Positions 9,565 through 18,631 of a stretch of DNA of 64,000 nucleotides are shown here, piece after piece. How positions within the stretch are numbered: position 1 is the stretch's first letter; every line of letters begins with the position of its first letter. A program made the position numbers and the translations under genes. Source of the DNA: an uncultured Flavobacteriaceae bacterium (GTDB taxonomy: Bacteria; Bacteroidota; Bacteroidia; Flavobacteriales; Flavobacteriaceae); assembly GCA_947504035.1 (NCBI GenBank), contig CANNGA010000002.1, positions 248,001 through 312,000 of the forward strand, read 5' to 3'. The notes under the pieces are model-generated. The model was not told the origin of the DNA. It was given only the letters and a program-made list of their open reading frames with translations, and did not search any database.

Positions 9565-9598
9565 ACATCTATTAGAATACGCTTAAAAACACTATTTA

Positions 9599-9623
9599 AA
9601 ATCCTGCTTTTGCAGGATTTTTT
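9599..9623 (+). terminator. Rho-independent terminator
   Basis: ATCCTGC (9601-9607) pairs with GCAGGAT (9612-9618) around a TTTT loop, flanked by A-run and T-run (AAA...TTTTT). It ends the dioxygenase-like gene transcript; the A/T flanks let it also serve the convergent minus-strand gene. Confidence 0.85.
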
Positions 9624-9762
9624 AGTTTATAAGATATACTATACTAGCTCTTACTGTTTTATACATCATAACAACTGTTATTAGGTGAACTGTATGTGAG
9701 ATCGTATTTTATTGGCGTAGTGACCAGTGAGTTGACTTGCAAGTAACACGTACCGCAAACAA

Positions 9763-10662
9763 CTAGGTGTAAAGTATAAAAAATACACCAGCCATAATGC
9801 CTATAAGCGGAATGAGTTTCTTACGTTTGTTTTTCTCTTTAAAAATAAATCCACCAACAAGTACAGCAATTAGTATTTGACTGCGTTTAATGGCAGACAA
9901 TAACATAATGAGTGCTTCAGGGTCTTGAAGTGCTTTAAAGTAAAAATAATCGGCAGTTTGTAGCAAGATACCCACCATAGGGATGGTCCAACGCCATTTA
10001 AAATTCTTACGTTTAGCATGATGTGGAAACCACATTAGTGCTAAAATAACAAGTAAGATGAGAAGCGTGTACCAGCAAAACCAAAACTGAAGCGTTTGTG
10101 GATTAAGTGCTAGGTTTTGCACTAAAAATTTGTCGTATAATCCGCTACAAGACCCAAAAAAAGTAGCTCCTATTATAGCAAATACCCATTTGTTTTTTTT
10201 AAACACAATGCCTTCTTTCTTTCCGATTTTAGAATAGAGCATTACCGAAAAAATAATGAGGAAAAACCCAAGCCATTGTAAAGGATTGGGCTGTTCATTA
10301 TAGAGGGCTATTGCGCCAATAAATGTGAAGAAAGGCCCTGCAGATCTAATGGGCGTTACAATAGTAATAGGTAAATGCTTTAAGGCTTGGTAGGCCAGCA
10401 CCCAAGAACTTGCCATAAGCATAGACTTTATCGAGATAAAGGCATGCGTTTTTATAGGTATATGTTCGATATAAAACCCTATAGCTTTAAAGGTATCAGG
10501 CGCATAAATAGAGCCTATAAAAAATGGTAAAAACATTAAAAACCCTGCAGCAATGGTAATCGCTACAACGGGTAATACTTCATTATCCTGTACGGCGTGT
10601 TTTTTACATAAATTATGAAATCCTAAAAATAATGCCGCTAAAAGTCCTAAATACATCCACAT
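9763..10662 (-). CDS. DMT-superfamily (EamA-like) transporter
   Basis: An integral membrane protein of about 300 residues with some ten hydrophobic helices arranged as two EamA-like halves (for example SAGPFFTFIGAIALYNEQPNP ends the first half, and FKEKNKRKKLIPLIGIMAG lies in the last). I chose the ATG giving MWMYLGLLAALFLGF as start because family members begin directly with the first helix; a TTG 39 bases further upstream would add 13 polar residues. The substrate is unknown. It converges with the dioxygenase-like gene and is divergent from the LexA-like regulator gene. Confidence 0.8.
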   Translation of the reverse strand: MWMYLGLLAALFLGFHNLCKKHAVQDNEVLPVVAITIAAGFLMFLPFFIGSIYAPDTFKAIGFYIEHIPIKTHAFISIKSMLMASSWVLAYQALKHLPITIVTPIRSAGPFFTFIGAIALYNEQPNPLQWLGFFLIIFSVMLYSKIGKKEGIVFKKNKWVFAIIGATFFGSCSGLYDKFLVQNLALNPQTLQFWFCWYTLLILLVILALMWFPHHAKRKNFKWRWTIPMVGILLQTADYFYFKALQDPEALIMLLSAIKRSQILIAVLVGGFIFKEKNKRKKLIPLIGIMAGVFFILYT

Positions 10663-10828
10663 GGGCGCGAAGATAGTTTTTTGAATGCTGTTTGAAAACA
10701 AAGCCTCCTAAAGAATCCTATAATTTAGAACCCTTTAGCAAACTAAAGGATACACTAATAGATTCTAACTTATTTTATATTTTTTTAGTAGATTTTTTAA
10801 TTTGTTTAAATTCTATGCATTTTATGCG

Positions 10829-10836
10829 TAGATTTG
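10829..10836 (+). promoter_or_regulatory. Candidate Bacteroidota -7 element of the LexA-like gene
   Basis: TAGATTTG matches TAnnTTTG. A TTTG lies at 10801-10804, slightly further upstream than the usual -33 spacing. The box ends only 4 bp before the ATG at 10841, so the transcript would be nearly leaderless. Low confidence because such boxes occur by chance in AT-rich DNA. Confidence 0.3.
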
Positions 10837-10840
10837 CTAC

Positions 10841-11617
10841 ATGGGGAATTTTATTGCAACAAATATCAAATATCTAAGAGAGCAGAAAGCCTTATCTCAG
10901 GAAGCCTTTGGCGATGCTTTGCAGATATCGCGCGCTCAAGTGTCTACTTTCGAGCGCAACTGTTCTGCGCCGTCTATAGAAGTATTGGTAGCCTTATCTA
11001 ATTATTTTAAGATTCCTATAGATATTTTGATTAAAAACGATTTAACGAAATCAGACCACACATCATTTATAGAATTGAGAAACAGACGTATCTTGTTTCC
11101 TATAGCTGTAGATAGCACAAATGAAGATCTTATTGAAGTGATTCCGGTAAAAGCTTCTGCAGGATACGCCAACGGTTATGATGATCCAGAATATATCGAA
11201 CAGCTCCAAAATATTAAACTGCCTTTCTTACCAACAGGGAAGCACCGTGCATTTCCTATTAAAGGGGAGTCTATGCTACCTATGAAAGATGGTGCTTTTG
11301 TAGTTGGTAAATTTATCGAAAATCGAGACGATATTATAAGTGGAAAAACCTATATCGTTGTCACCTTAAATGATGGTATGGTGTACAAACGCGTTTATAA
11401 TCAGATCGCAACCGAGCACGCTTTAAAATTGGTATCCGATAATCATAATTACCAACCATACACAGTACCTATAGATGAAGTCTTAGAGTTATGGGAATTT
11501 GCATGTAGCATTAATCTTCAAGAGTACGACGAGAGTGAGTTGAAAATCAGTAGTATTTTAACCATGTTTAATACGCTGGGTATCGAATTAGAAGCCTTAA
11601 AAAAAGAAGTCTTATGA
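10841..11617 (+). CDS. LexA-like transcriptional repressor (XRE HTH + S24 peptidase domain)
   Basis: A 258-residue regulator. Residues 5-65 are an XRE-type helix-turn-helix (LSQEAFGDALQISRAQVSTFER). Residues 100-200 are an S24 autopeptidase fold with the Ser in GESMLP (S144) and the Lys in VYKRV (K183) forming the Ser/Lys dyad. An A107-G108 dipeptide in VKASAGYANGY sits where LexA/CI proteins self-cleave. It resembles stress-responsive phage-type repressors rather than canonical LexA, which has a winged helix. It overlaps the following nuclease gene by 4 bp (ATGA), so it very likely controls that gene. Confidence 0.87.
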   Translation: MGNFIATNIKYLREQKALSQEAFGDALQISRAQVSTFERNCSAPSIEVLVALSNYFKIPIDILIKNDLTKSDHTSFIELRNRRILFPIAVDSTNEDLIEVIPVKASAGYANGYDDPEYIEQLQNIKLPFLPTGKHRAFPIKGESMLPMKDGAFVVGKFIENRDDIISGKTYIVVTLNDGMVYKRVYNQIATEHALKLVSDNHNYQPYTVPIDEVLELWEFACSINLQEYDESELKISSILTMFNTLGIELEALKKEVL

Positions 11618-12948
11618 TGTATACGATAATTGATGTTGAAACTACTGGACGCAGTAATAGAATTACGGAAATCTCTATATTTAAATACGATGGCACGACT
11701 GTTATTGATGAGTTTACAACGCTCGTAAATCCAGGGGTTTTAATTCCTGTGTATATCACAGTACTCACAAACATAGACAATGCAACTGTAGCGAATGCGC
11801 CTTATTTTGAAGCTATAGCAGAGCGTGTCCTCGAGATTACAGAGGGTACTGTATTTGTGGCTCATAATGTAAATTTTGATTACAACGTAATTCGAGGTGA
11901 GTTTAAGCGCCTAGGCTTAACATTTGATAGAAAAAAATTATGTACAGTACGACTGTCTCGTCAATTATTTAAAGGCTTGCCCTCTTACAGTTTAGGGAAA
12001 TTGTGTGCATCTTTAGAAATCCCTTTAACAGATCGGCACCGTGCTAGGGGCGATGCAGAAGCTACAGTAACTTTATTTCAAAAGTTACTAGCTCAAGAGG
12101 AAGCACCTGCTGTTTTTAAAAGCTTTATGAAAGCCAATAGCAGGCAAGGCACTTTACCGCCTAATCTTTCTGAAGAGGTGTTTAATACATTGCCAGAAAC
12201 CACTGGTATCTATTATTTTATGGATAAAAAAAACACGATCATCTATGTGGGGAAAGCTAAAAATATTAAAAAACGAGTCCTGAGTCATTTTTATGATAAA
12301 AAACAAAAAGAACTCGATTTGTGTCGAGAAACAGCACATATTGATTTTGCGCTTTCAGGAAGTGAAACCTTAGCTTTATTAATGGAAGATGCTGCCATAA
12401 AAAAACATTTTCCGAAATACAATCGCGCTTCTAAAATTTCAAAAAAAAGCTATAGTCTTTTTAATTATACCGATCGTAAAGGTGTCATACATTTTGCGAC
12501 AAACATCTCTAAATTAGCACCCTATGCACTTTTAACGTTTCATAGCAGACGGGATGTTATTTTATATATGGAAAAGTTGTGTGCGACCTATAAGTTATGT
12601 CCAAAATATTGCAACCTCCAAGCCGTAGAAGCTTCATGCGATCATTATAAAATAACCACCTGCCAAGGGGTGTGTAGCGGTGAAGAAACTATAGACGCCT
12701 ATAATAAACGTGTGCATTTGGCAGTTGAAGCTATTAAAAATAAGCACGTTAATAATATCATTAAACTCTCTGGTAGAGATGTAGATGAAGATGCGGTTAT
12801 ACTTATTGAGAATGGGGTTTATAGAGGTTATGGTTTTATATCTAAAAACGATAGTATATCATATACAGATGCCGAAACTATTGCAACGCATATTATTCCA
12901 CAGCAAGACAATGCCGATGTGCAACGCATTTTAAGAAAAGTCATTTAG
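11614..12948 (+). CDS. DnaQ-like exonuclease + GIY-YIG nuclease fusion (UvrC/Cho-like)
   Basis: A 444-residue two-nuclease protein. Residues 1-165 form a DEDD 3'-5' exonuclease: IDVETTG (D7, E9), HNVNFDYNVI, and RARGDAEAT as Exo III. Residues 190-280 form a GIY-YIG domain: TGIYYF...IIYVGKAKNIKKRVLSHF. The remainder resembles the UvrC region after GIY-YIG and has a Cys cluster (CPKYC...C...TCQGVC). Similar fusions are common in Bacteroidota and are thought to act in nucleotide-excision-type repair. Start and upstream stop overlap as ATGA, coupling it to the LexA-like repressor. Confidence 0.88.
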   Translation: MMYTIIDVETTGRSNRITEISIFKYDGTTVIDEFTTLVNPGVLIPVYITVLTNIDNATVANAPYFEAIAERVLEITEGTVFVAHNVNFDYNVIRGEFKRLGLTFDRKKLCTVRLSRQLFKGLPSYSLGKLCASLEIPLTDRHRARGDAEATVTLFQKLLAQEEAPAVFKSFMKANSRQGTLPPNLSEEVFNTLPETTGIYYFMDKKNTIIYVGKAKNIKKRVLSHFYDKKQKELDLCRETAHIDFALSGSETLALLMEDAAIKKHFPKYNRASKISKKSYSLFNYTDRKGVIHFATNISKLAPYALLTFHSRRDVILYMEKLCATYKLCPKYCNLQAVEASCDHYKITTCQGVCSGEETIDAYNKRVHLAVEAIKNKHVNNIIKLSGRDVDEDAVILIENGVYRGYGFISKNDSISYTDAETIATHIIPQQDNADVQRILRKVI

Positions 12949-13437
12949 CAATTGCATCTGCACTATTTATATACGGACACGGTGTTTTTCTCAAACGTTC
13001 TAAAACGTGTTTTCTAAGCACTTATAAAACAGTGTTTTGAGTATTTTCAGGCCTTTAGGTGTATGTTTTGAATGGGAGGGATGGACATGTTTTACGAATG
13101 TTAAAACGAAGTAAAGACTTTACCAGAGCATTAATGGCGAGGCTAAATTGAAGTTAGATCCCATAGAATAGCTTCTGTATTCTAAAAAATATTAAAACGC
13201 ATAAAAAACTGATAAAAAGCGTGTTATTCGTGTTTTTTGTTTGATAAAATCTATTATATATAAGAAAATGGTAGTTTTTTTTTAGTGCCGTATTAAACCT
13301 TTTGGGAAGTATAGGGTCTACATACTATAAGCACAGTAGCAACAAATAATGTCTGTTTAAAAAAAACGAATTATAGTGCCTGTCTGTTTTGTATTATAAA
13401 TTTTACAAAAAATTAACCCTACCTACTTCAATTACTT
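12949..13437. other. Gene-free spacer
   Basis: About 490 bp of AT-rich DNA with no credible open frame on either strand and no tRNA or clear terminator. It presumably carries the promoter of the gene at 13438, but I could not find a convincing -33/-7 pair. Confidence 0.5.
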
Positions 13438-13878
13438 ATGAAAACTTTTATTCTTTTAACACTCATGAATCTCTTCCATGGAGGAGACATTGCCACATTT
13501 ACAATCACAACAACCAATGCTAAAGTATACGTTGCTGTAAAGCTAGAAGCTGCCGCAATAGCTGAAGCTTTAGATGTTAAAATTGACGCCATAGATAAGG
13601 GCCATTTACAGCATTATCTTAATACACACATCACATATACTATTAATGGACAAAATGCGGGTTTCGAGATAACCGGTATGGAGGCAACCCACAACCATTT
13701 AGTGGTTCACACCACTTTAGAGGGGACCTATAGCCTTTTAAAACATTTGAAAATAAAAAACACAACGCTATTTGAAGTGAAATCGCGTCAAACCAATGTT
13801 GTAAGATTAAGATATAATACGACCTCTAGAGATTTTTTAATAAACCAAAAACGTCCTACCATAACTATTAACCTATAA
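13438..13878 (+). CDS. Small protein resembling DUF6702 family
   Basis: A 146-residue protein with a short hydrophobic start (MKTFILLTLMNLF) that may be a weak signal peptide. The second half has the pattern I know from Bacteroidota DUF6702 proteins: LKIKNTTLFEVKSRQTNVVRLRYN (compare N-LL-E-F-DQ-N-V-V), after an INGQ...G-E motif. Predicted mostly beta. Function unknown. It ends 12 bp before the sulfatase fusion gene on the same strand, so the two probably form a transcription unit. Confidence 0.6.
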   Translation: MKTFILLTLMNLFHGGDIATFTITTTNAKVYVAVKLEAAAIAEALDVKIDAIDKGHLQHYLNTHITYTINGQNAGFEITGMEATHNHLVVHTTLEGTYSLLKHLKIKNTTLFEVKSRQTNVVRLRYNTTSRDFLINQKRPTITINL

Positions 13879-13890
13879 ACCCAATGTATT

Positions 13891-16494
13891 ATGAGATTTA
13901 ATGCCACCATTTTAAAACAAGTTGCTGTCCTATTTTTTATATGTGGATTTTTCCATGTAGATCCTCTACAAGCGCAAGGAGATGTTCCTCCCAATGTGTT
14001 GTGTATTGTTGCAGATGATTTAGGAATTGATGCCTTATTCTCTTCAGATTATGGCATTACATTAGCAAGCCAACCCAATACGCCTAATATTGAAGCTTTA
14101 AAAGCTAATGGCGTATCATTTTTAAATACCTGGGCAACACCACAGTGTGCTACAACTCGTGCTGCTATGATAAGTGGTACCTATGGTATAAACACAGGGG
14201 TGAGGCGCGTGCCTGGAAACTTAGATTTGGTACACGAATCTATTTTCACGTATTTAGACAATGCCAACACAAATTATGCTAAGGCTGTTGTAGGGAAGTG
14301 GCATATTTCTAATCCACAAGATGCCAACCATCCAGGCGCACATGGTGTTGATTTTTTTGAAGGTATTTTAGGGGGCTTTGTAGACGATTATTACAGTTGG
14401 CAGAAGATTGATGGTAACGGTCAAACTACAGATGTAGATGAATATATTACAGCACATTTTACAGACACTGCAATAAACTGGATAGACAATCAAAGTAGCC
14501 CTTGGTTTTTGTGGCTAGCGCATACAGCGCCACATAGTCCGTTCCATACCCCACCATCAGGAACTTTTTCGCAAACGAACTTGAGTTCTAATAGAAATCA
14601 ATATATGGCAGCTATAGAGTCTTTAGATTACTATATAGGTACACTTATAGGTAGTATGGACCAAGCTACATTAGACAATACGATCATTGTTTTTATAGGT
14701 GATAATGGTACGCCAGGAGGTGTATCTCGTTTTTTTCCTGGCGATCATGCTAAAGGCTCTATGTACGAAGGTGGTTTACGTGTACCACTTATCATCTCAG
14801 GAAAAGGAGTAACGCGTCAAGGTGTATTAGAAAATGGCATTGCCCAAGCTACAGATGTTTATGCTACACTTGTAGAACTCATGTCTAACGACTTAGAAGG
14901 AGGTATACATAACAGTTATAGTTTGGCGCCTGCATTAACTACAGCAAATGCCATAGAACGCCCTTATATTTATACGGACTATATTGATGATGGATTGGAG
15001 TTTTGGGCTGTTCGCGATAACACGTATAAACTTATAGAAAATGAGAATGGTGTCGTAGAGTTTTACAATGTCGTTACCGATTTAGAAGAAGCGCAGAACC
15101 TCGTGGGGTTTTTAACAAATGAAGAAGCTAGTATTTTGGGGCAAATGCAAGCAGAGGCAGCAACCATACGTACCGATTGGTCATGCCAAGATTTAATTTT
15201 AAATGGCACAGAAACGATAACAGATGATTGCAGTTCATGTCCTGTAGATCAATTGAATTTTACCAATATAGGATGCTGTGAAACTCCTAATGTCCCTAAT
15301 GTTTATTATGAATATTTTGAAGGGGACTCTAGAAAAATATATTCAAACAATTTTCCTAATCATGATTATTGCTACAATAATAACATACCGACACAGAGTT
15401 ACCATGATTTAGAAATGGATGTCAATCCCGTGGTTACAAATACAATAACCAGTGTAATTAATCCACGTACAGGACGTCCAGCGACAACTTTTGGGGTGGC
15501 CCTAAATGGTGTGTTGTTTGCGCCAGGACCAGCCTTACCTTTTGTGTATTCTAATCCTGAGACTGGAGAGTTTAATTGGGATTGGGTTTTTGAACCTACA
15601 AATAATCAGGGTGCTGGTCAAGATTTAGTAAGTCTAGATTGTGCTTCTGCTCATACCAATAATGCTCACGGCTACCATTACCATGGTGAAATGTTTTCGT
15701 ATTTAGAGCATGAAATTCCGGGTGTGACTACAGCTACAACCGTAGATGCTATTATACCAATAGGCTGGGCTGCCGATGGATTCCCTATTTTATATAAGTT
15801 TGGTCCAGATACTAGTGGAGGACTAAAAATTTTGCAACCGAGTTACCGGTTAAAAGCTGGTGATCGCCCAGGAGATGGTACCGATGTACCCTGTGGACCA
15901 CATACGGGACGCTATACCAACGATTACGAGTACATTGAAAACCTAGGTGATTTAGATGCGTGTAATGGTATGAATGCATCAATTACTGTAGAAACAGCTA
16001 ATGGACCGCAAACTTTCGAATATTTTTATGTTATTTCATCTACCTTTCCTCAAGTGCCTCGTTGTTTTGTGGGTAACGTTAATAGCTCTTTTACAAATGA
16101 CCAAATCACAGGAACAGATGGTGATGGTGATGGTTTTATTGCTGCTTTTGATTGTGATGATGGCGATCCTACTGTTAATCCTTTAGCAACAGAAGTGCCA
16201 GGCAATGAAATAGATGAAAATTGTGATGGACAAGATACGCTTAGTTTAGACGATTTTGAAGGTAGCTTGGTGACCATTTTGCCTAACCCAACACAAGGAA
16301 AAGTAAGGCTTATCAATAATTTTGGATTTAATTATAAGGCCTATGTTTATGATATACAGGGAAAACTCTTATTAGAAATCGCTAATAGTCCAGAGTTTTT
16401 AAGTTTAGAAGCGTTTAAAAGTGGTATTTATATGCTAAAAGTAGAAGATACAAGATCTAATACAACGGGTATTTATAAAATTATAAAACGCTAA
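13891..16494 (+). CDS. Secreted sulfatase-YHYH-MopE fusion with T9SS sorting domain
   Basis: An 867-residue secreted multidomain protein. Residues 1-29 are a signal peptide (ending LQAQ). Residues 33-430 are a sulfatase: NVLCIVADD (metal Asp pair), the active-site segment CATTRAAMISG (C86 as formylglycine precursor), GKWH, AHTAPHSP and GDNGT. Residues about 470-745 form a YHYH domain (NAHGYHYHGE, GWAADGFPI, DLDACNGM). Residues 748-785 have the MopE-type metal-binding repeat (DGDGDGF...DCDDGDPTVNP...DENCDG). The final 75 residues are a T9SS type A sorting domain (ILPNPTQGKV...GIYMLKV...KIIKR). The position-3 Thr in CATTR departs from the usual C-x-P/A-x-R signature, so sulfatase maturation is uncertain. 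Confidence 0.88.
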   Translation: MRFNATILKQVAVLFFICGFFHVDPLQAQGDVPPNVLCIVADDLGIDALFSSDYGITLASQPNTPNIEALKANGVSFLNTWATPQCATTRAAMISGTYGINTGVRRVPGNLDLVHESIFTYLDNANTNYAKAVVGKWHISNPQDANHPGAHGVDFFEGILGGFVDDYYSWQKIDGNGQTTDVDEYITAHFTDTAINWIDNQSSPWFLWLAHTAPHSPFHTPPSGTFSQTNLSSNRNQYMAAIESLDYYIGTLIGSMDQATLDNTIIVFIGDNGTPGGVSRFFPGDHAKGSMYEGGLRVPLIISGKGVTRQGVLENGIAQATDVYATLVELMSNDLEGGIHNSYSLAPALTTANAIERPYIYTDYIDDGLEFWAVRDNTYKLIENENGVVEFYNVVTDLEEAQNLVGFLTNEEASILGQMQAEAATIRTDWSCQDLILNGTETITDDCSSCPVDQLNFTNIGCCETPNVPNVYYEYFEGDSRKIYSNNFPNHDYCYNNNIPTQSYHDLEMDVNPVVTNTITSVINPRTGRPATTFGVALNGVLFAPGPALPFVYSNPETGEFNWDWVFEPTNNQGAGQDLVSLDCASAHTNNAHGYHYHGEMFSYLEHEIPGVTTATTVDAIIPIGWAADGFPILYKFGPDTSGGLKILQPSYRLKAGDRPGDGTDVPCGPHTGRYTNDYEYIENLGDLDACNGMNASITVETANGPQTFEYFYVISSTFPQVPRCFVGNVNSSFTNDQITGTDGDGDGFIAAFDCDDGDPTVNPLATEVPGNEIDENCDGQDTLSLDDFEGSLVTILPNPTQGKVRLINNFGFNYKAYVYDIQGKLLLEIANSPEFLSLEAFKSGIYMLKVEDTRSNTTGIYKIIKR

Positions 16495-16540
16495 TAACTA
16501 AAAAAGCTATAGTCTGTTTAGACTACCAAAATATCACGAT

Positions 16541-16592
16541 AATACTATAGCCTTATCCGTTATTTGAAAACAGATAAGGCTAGTATTTTTTA
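16541..16592. terminator. Long bidirectional hairpin terminator
   Basis: AATACTATAGCCTTATCCGTT (16541-16561) pairs with AACAGATAAGGCTAGTATT (16569-16587) apart from a two-base bulge and one mismatch, followed by TTTTTTAA. It closes the sulfatase gene and is the left-most copy of a hairpin reused in the tandem array that follows. Confidence 0.75.
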
Positions 16593-16611
16593 ATACGCAA
16601 AACATTACAGG

Positions 16612-16833
16612 CTATTGTAGGTTACCTGCAAGTTGCTTGCGCGCATCATGCATGTACGACCAAAATTGCTTTTCATCTATTTTTAAGACTTTGCAAATGG
16701 CTTTGGTACTGTAATTATGAATCGTTTTAAGAATAAAAACTTCGCGTTGCATTTTGGGGATTGCTTTTAGAGTTTCGAGTACTAAAATTTGATTCATCTC
16801 GGCGCTGGCATTTCGGTTTAGTGCGACATTCAT
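16612..16833 (-). CDS. Mini-sigma4 protein, copy 1
   Basis: A 73-residue protein made almost entirely of a sigma-70 region-4-like fold: AIPKMQREVFILKTI (first helices, residues 24-38) then the helix-turn-helix STKAICKVLKIDEKQFWSYMHDAR (42-65). The pattern fits ECF sigma factors of the kind ending in a Trp-containing recognition helix followed by L-H-x-A-R. Region 2, needed for -10 recognition and core binding, is absent. It could act as a split-sigma subunit, a DNA-binding adaptor or a decoy. Its initiator ATG lies 31 bp downstream of TAAGTTTG (reverse complement of 16864-16871). Confidence 0.82.
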   Translation of the reverse strand: MNVALNRNASAEMNQILVLETLKAIPKMQREVFILKTIHNYSTKAICKVLKIDEKQFWSYMHDARKQLAGNLQ

Positions 16834-16918
16834 AAGGTAATTTTTTAGTTATTTTATGTCCTACAAACTTAAGTTTTGTTTAACCTTTAAAACATGTATG
16901 TTTTGCCCTAAAAAGTAT

Positions 16919-16944
16919 GATTTCAAGAAATTACACAAAGTTAT
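16919..16944 (-). promoter_or_regulatory. Palindromic motif upstream of mini-sigma4 copy 1
   Basis: GATTTCAAGAAAT followed by TACACAAAGTTAT. The dyad lies 86 bp upstream of the start codon, about 50 bp upstream of the -7-like box, a position typical of activator sites. The same motif and distance recur at every copy. Confidence 0.65.
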
Positions 16945-17055
16945 GTCGTCTTTTATAGTGTTTGTTTTATGTGTTGTGTGATTATCGTTTTTGAAATAAA
17001 TGATTAGTGTATGTGTTCAGATAATCAAAACGTTACCGCTTTAGTTAGTAAGCGA

Positions 17056-17193
17056 TTTTGTGATATGGAGAAGCGCTCTATTTAAAGTGGCTGGGAGTGA
17101 AAAATTAGTTTTATGAGAGGGGAGATCACAGCGTGGTTTGTGGTAGGGTTTAGTCAGGAAACGTTAAACAAAAAAGGTGTTTTTTAGAGCAAA
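17056..17193 (+). pseudogene. PAS-AraC gene remnant in spacer 1
   Basis: Three collinear matches to the gene at 20353: TTTTGTGATATG (start region, 17056-17067), GGAAACGTTAAACAAAAAAG (17157-17176) and TTTTTAGAGCAAA (17181-17193). The frame closes after six codons. Large internal deletions separate the matches. Confidence 0.6.
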
Positions 17194-17285
17194 TACGATT
17201 TAAGAAGGGAGACCATACTGTAACCTTACCTGTTACTTAAAAACAGATAAGGCTAGTATTTTTTTAATACGCAAAGCATTACAGG

Positions 17286-17507
17286 CTATTGTAGGTTACC
17301 TGCAAGTTGCTTGCGTGCATCATGCATGTACGACCAAAATTGCTTTTCATCTATTTTTAAGACTTTGCAAATGGCTTTGGTACTGTAATTATGAATCGTT
17401 TTAAGAATAAAAACTTCGCGTTGCAATTTTGGAATTGCTTTTAGAGTTTCGAGTATTAAAATTTGATTCATCTCGGCGCTGGCATTTCGGTTTAGTGCGA
17501 CATTCAT
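17286..17507 (-). CDS. Mini-sigma4 protein, copy 2
   Basis: 73 residues, differing from copy 1 only at two conservative positions (V18I, M28L). The helix-turn-helix is identical. Near identity of both protein and flanks marks the copy 1-2 duplication as the most recent, or as homogenised by gene conversion. Confidence 0.82.
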   Translation of the reverse strand: MNVALNRNASAEMNQILILETLKAIPKLQREVFILKTIHNYSTKAICKVLKIDEKQFWSYMHDARKQLAGNLQ

Positions 17508-17592
17508 AAGGTAATTTTTTAGTTATTTTATGTCCTACAAACTTAAGTTTTGTTTAATCTTTTAAACATGTATGTTTTGCCCTAAAAAGTAT

Positions 17593-17618
17593 GATTTCAA
17601 GAAATTACACAAAGTTAT
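17593..17618 (-). promoter_or_regulatory. Palindromic motif upstream of mini-sigma4 copy 2
   Basis: GATTTCAAGAAAT plus TACACAAAGTTAT, identical to the copy-1 site, again 86 bp upstream of the start codon. Confidence 0.65.
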
Positions 17619-17730
17619 GTAGTCTTTTATAGCATTTGTTTTATGTGTTGTTTGATTGCCGTTTTTGAAATAAATGATTAGGGTGTGTATTCAGATAATC
17701 AAAAAGTTACCGCTTCAGCTTGTAAACAAT

Positions 17731-17867
17731 TTTGTGAGATGGAGAAGCACTCTGTTTAAAGTGGATGGAGTAAAAAATTAGTTTTTATGAGAGTGGAGAT
17801 TACAGCGTGGTTTGTGGTAGGGTTTAGTCAGGAAACGTTAAACAAAAAAGGTGTTTTTTAGAGCAAA
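17731..17867 (+). pseudogene. PAS-AraC gene remnant in spacer 2
   Basis: TTTGTGAGATG (start-region match), GGAAACGTTAAACAAAAAAG at 17831-17850 and TTTTTAGAGCAAA ending at 17867, in the order found in the intact gene. The reading frame is destroyed, as in spacer 1. Confidence 0.6.
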
Positions 17868-17957
17868 TACGATTTAAGAAGGGAGACCATACTGTAACCT
17901 TACCTGTTACTTAAGAACAGATAAGGCTAGTATTGGTTAGTACACAAAATCTACTGG

Positions 17958-18179
17958 TTAGTGTAGATGTCCTGCAAGTTGTTTGCGCGCATCGTGCATG
18001 TACGACCAAAATTGCTTCTCATCTATTTTTAAGACTTTGCAAATGGCTTTGGTACTGTAATTATGAATCGTTTTAAGAATAAAAACTTCACGTTGCAATT
18101 TTGGAATTGCTTTTAAAGTTTCGAATACTAAAATTTGATTCATCTCGGTGCTAGCATTTTGGTTTAGTGTAACATTCAT
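17958..18179 (-). CDS. Mini-sigma4 protein, copy 3
   Basis: 73 residues. It differs from copies 1-2 mainly in the N-terminal tail (A4T, R7Q, A11T, L19F) and the last residues (AGHLH), while residues 28-69 with the whole helix-turn-helix are unchanged. Variation confined to the tail and extreme C-terminus suggests purifying selection on the DNA-binding part. Confidence 0.82.
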   Translation of the reverse strand: MNVTLNQNASTEMNQILVFETLKAIPKLQREVFILKTIHNYSTKAICKVLKIDEKQFWSYMHDARKQLAGHLH

Positions 18180-18264
18180 AAGGTAATGGTTTAGTTAAAC
18201 TATTCTCTACAAATTTAAGTTTTGTTTAACTTATAACACCTACAAATAGTGCTCTAAAAAGTAT

Positions 18265-18290
18265 GATTTCATGAAATCGAACAAAGTTAT
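18265..18290 (-). promoter_or_regulatory. Palindromic motif upstream of mini-sigma4 copy 3
   Basis: Perfect 14-bp palindrome GATTTCATGAAATC followed by GAACAAAGTTAT, 86 bp upstream of the start. This subgroup has the perfect form of the dyad. Confidence 0.7.
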
Positions 18291-18385
18291 ATTGCTTCTT
18301 ATTGTGCTTGTTTTGTTTGGTATATCATTAAAATTTAAAAATAGAGAATACAGCGTTAATGTATAGTTTTTTAAAGGGTTAGACT

Positions 18386-18541
18386 ATGATTGATAAACCG
18401 TTTTTTTATAATATTAAGAGCTTGCGTATTAGGAGTGCTAAAGCGTAAAAAATAAACGTTATTACAAGAGGGGATACGGCGTATTTTGTAGGAGCGCTAA
18501 TTAAGGTAACGTTAAACAAAAAAGGTGTTTTTTAGAGCAAA
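18386..18541 (+). pseudogene. PAS-AraC gene remnant in spacer 3
   Basis: Starts ATGATTGATA (intact gene: ATGATAGATA), giving M-I-D, then keeps GTAGGAGCGCTAATTAAGG and TAACGTTAAACAAAAAAG (18488-18524) at the register of the intact gene, and TTTTTAGAGCAAA. A TAA closes the frame after 20 codons. Best-preserved remnant. Confidence 0.7.
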
Positions 18542-18631
18542 TACGATTTAAGAGGGGAGACCATACTGTAACCTTACCTGTTACTTAAGAACAGATAAGG
18601 CTAGTATTGGTTAGTACACAAAATCTATTGG

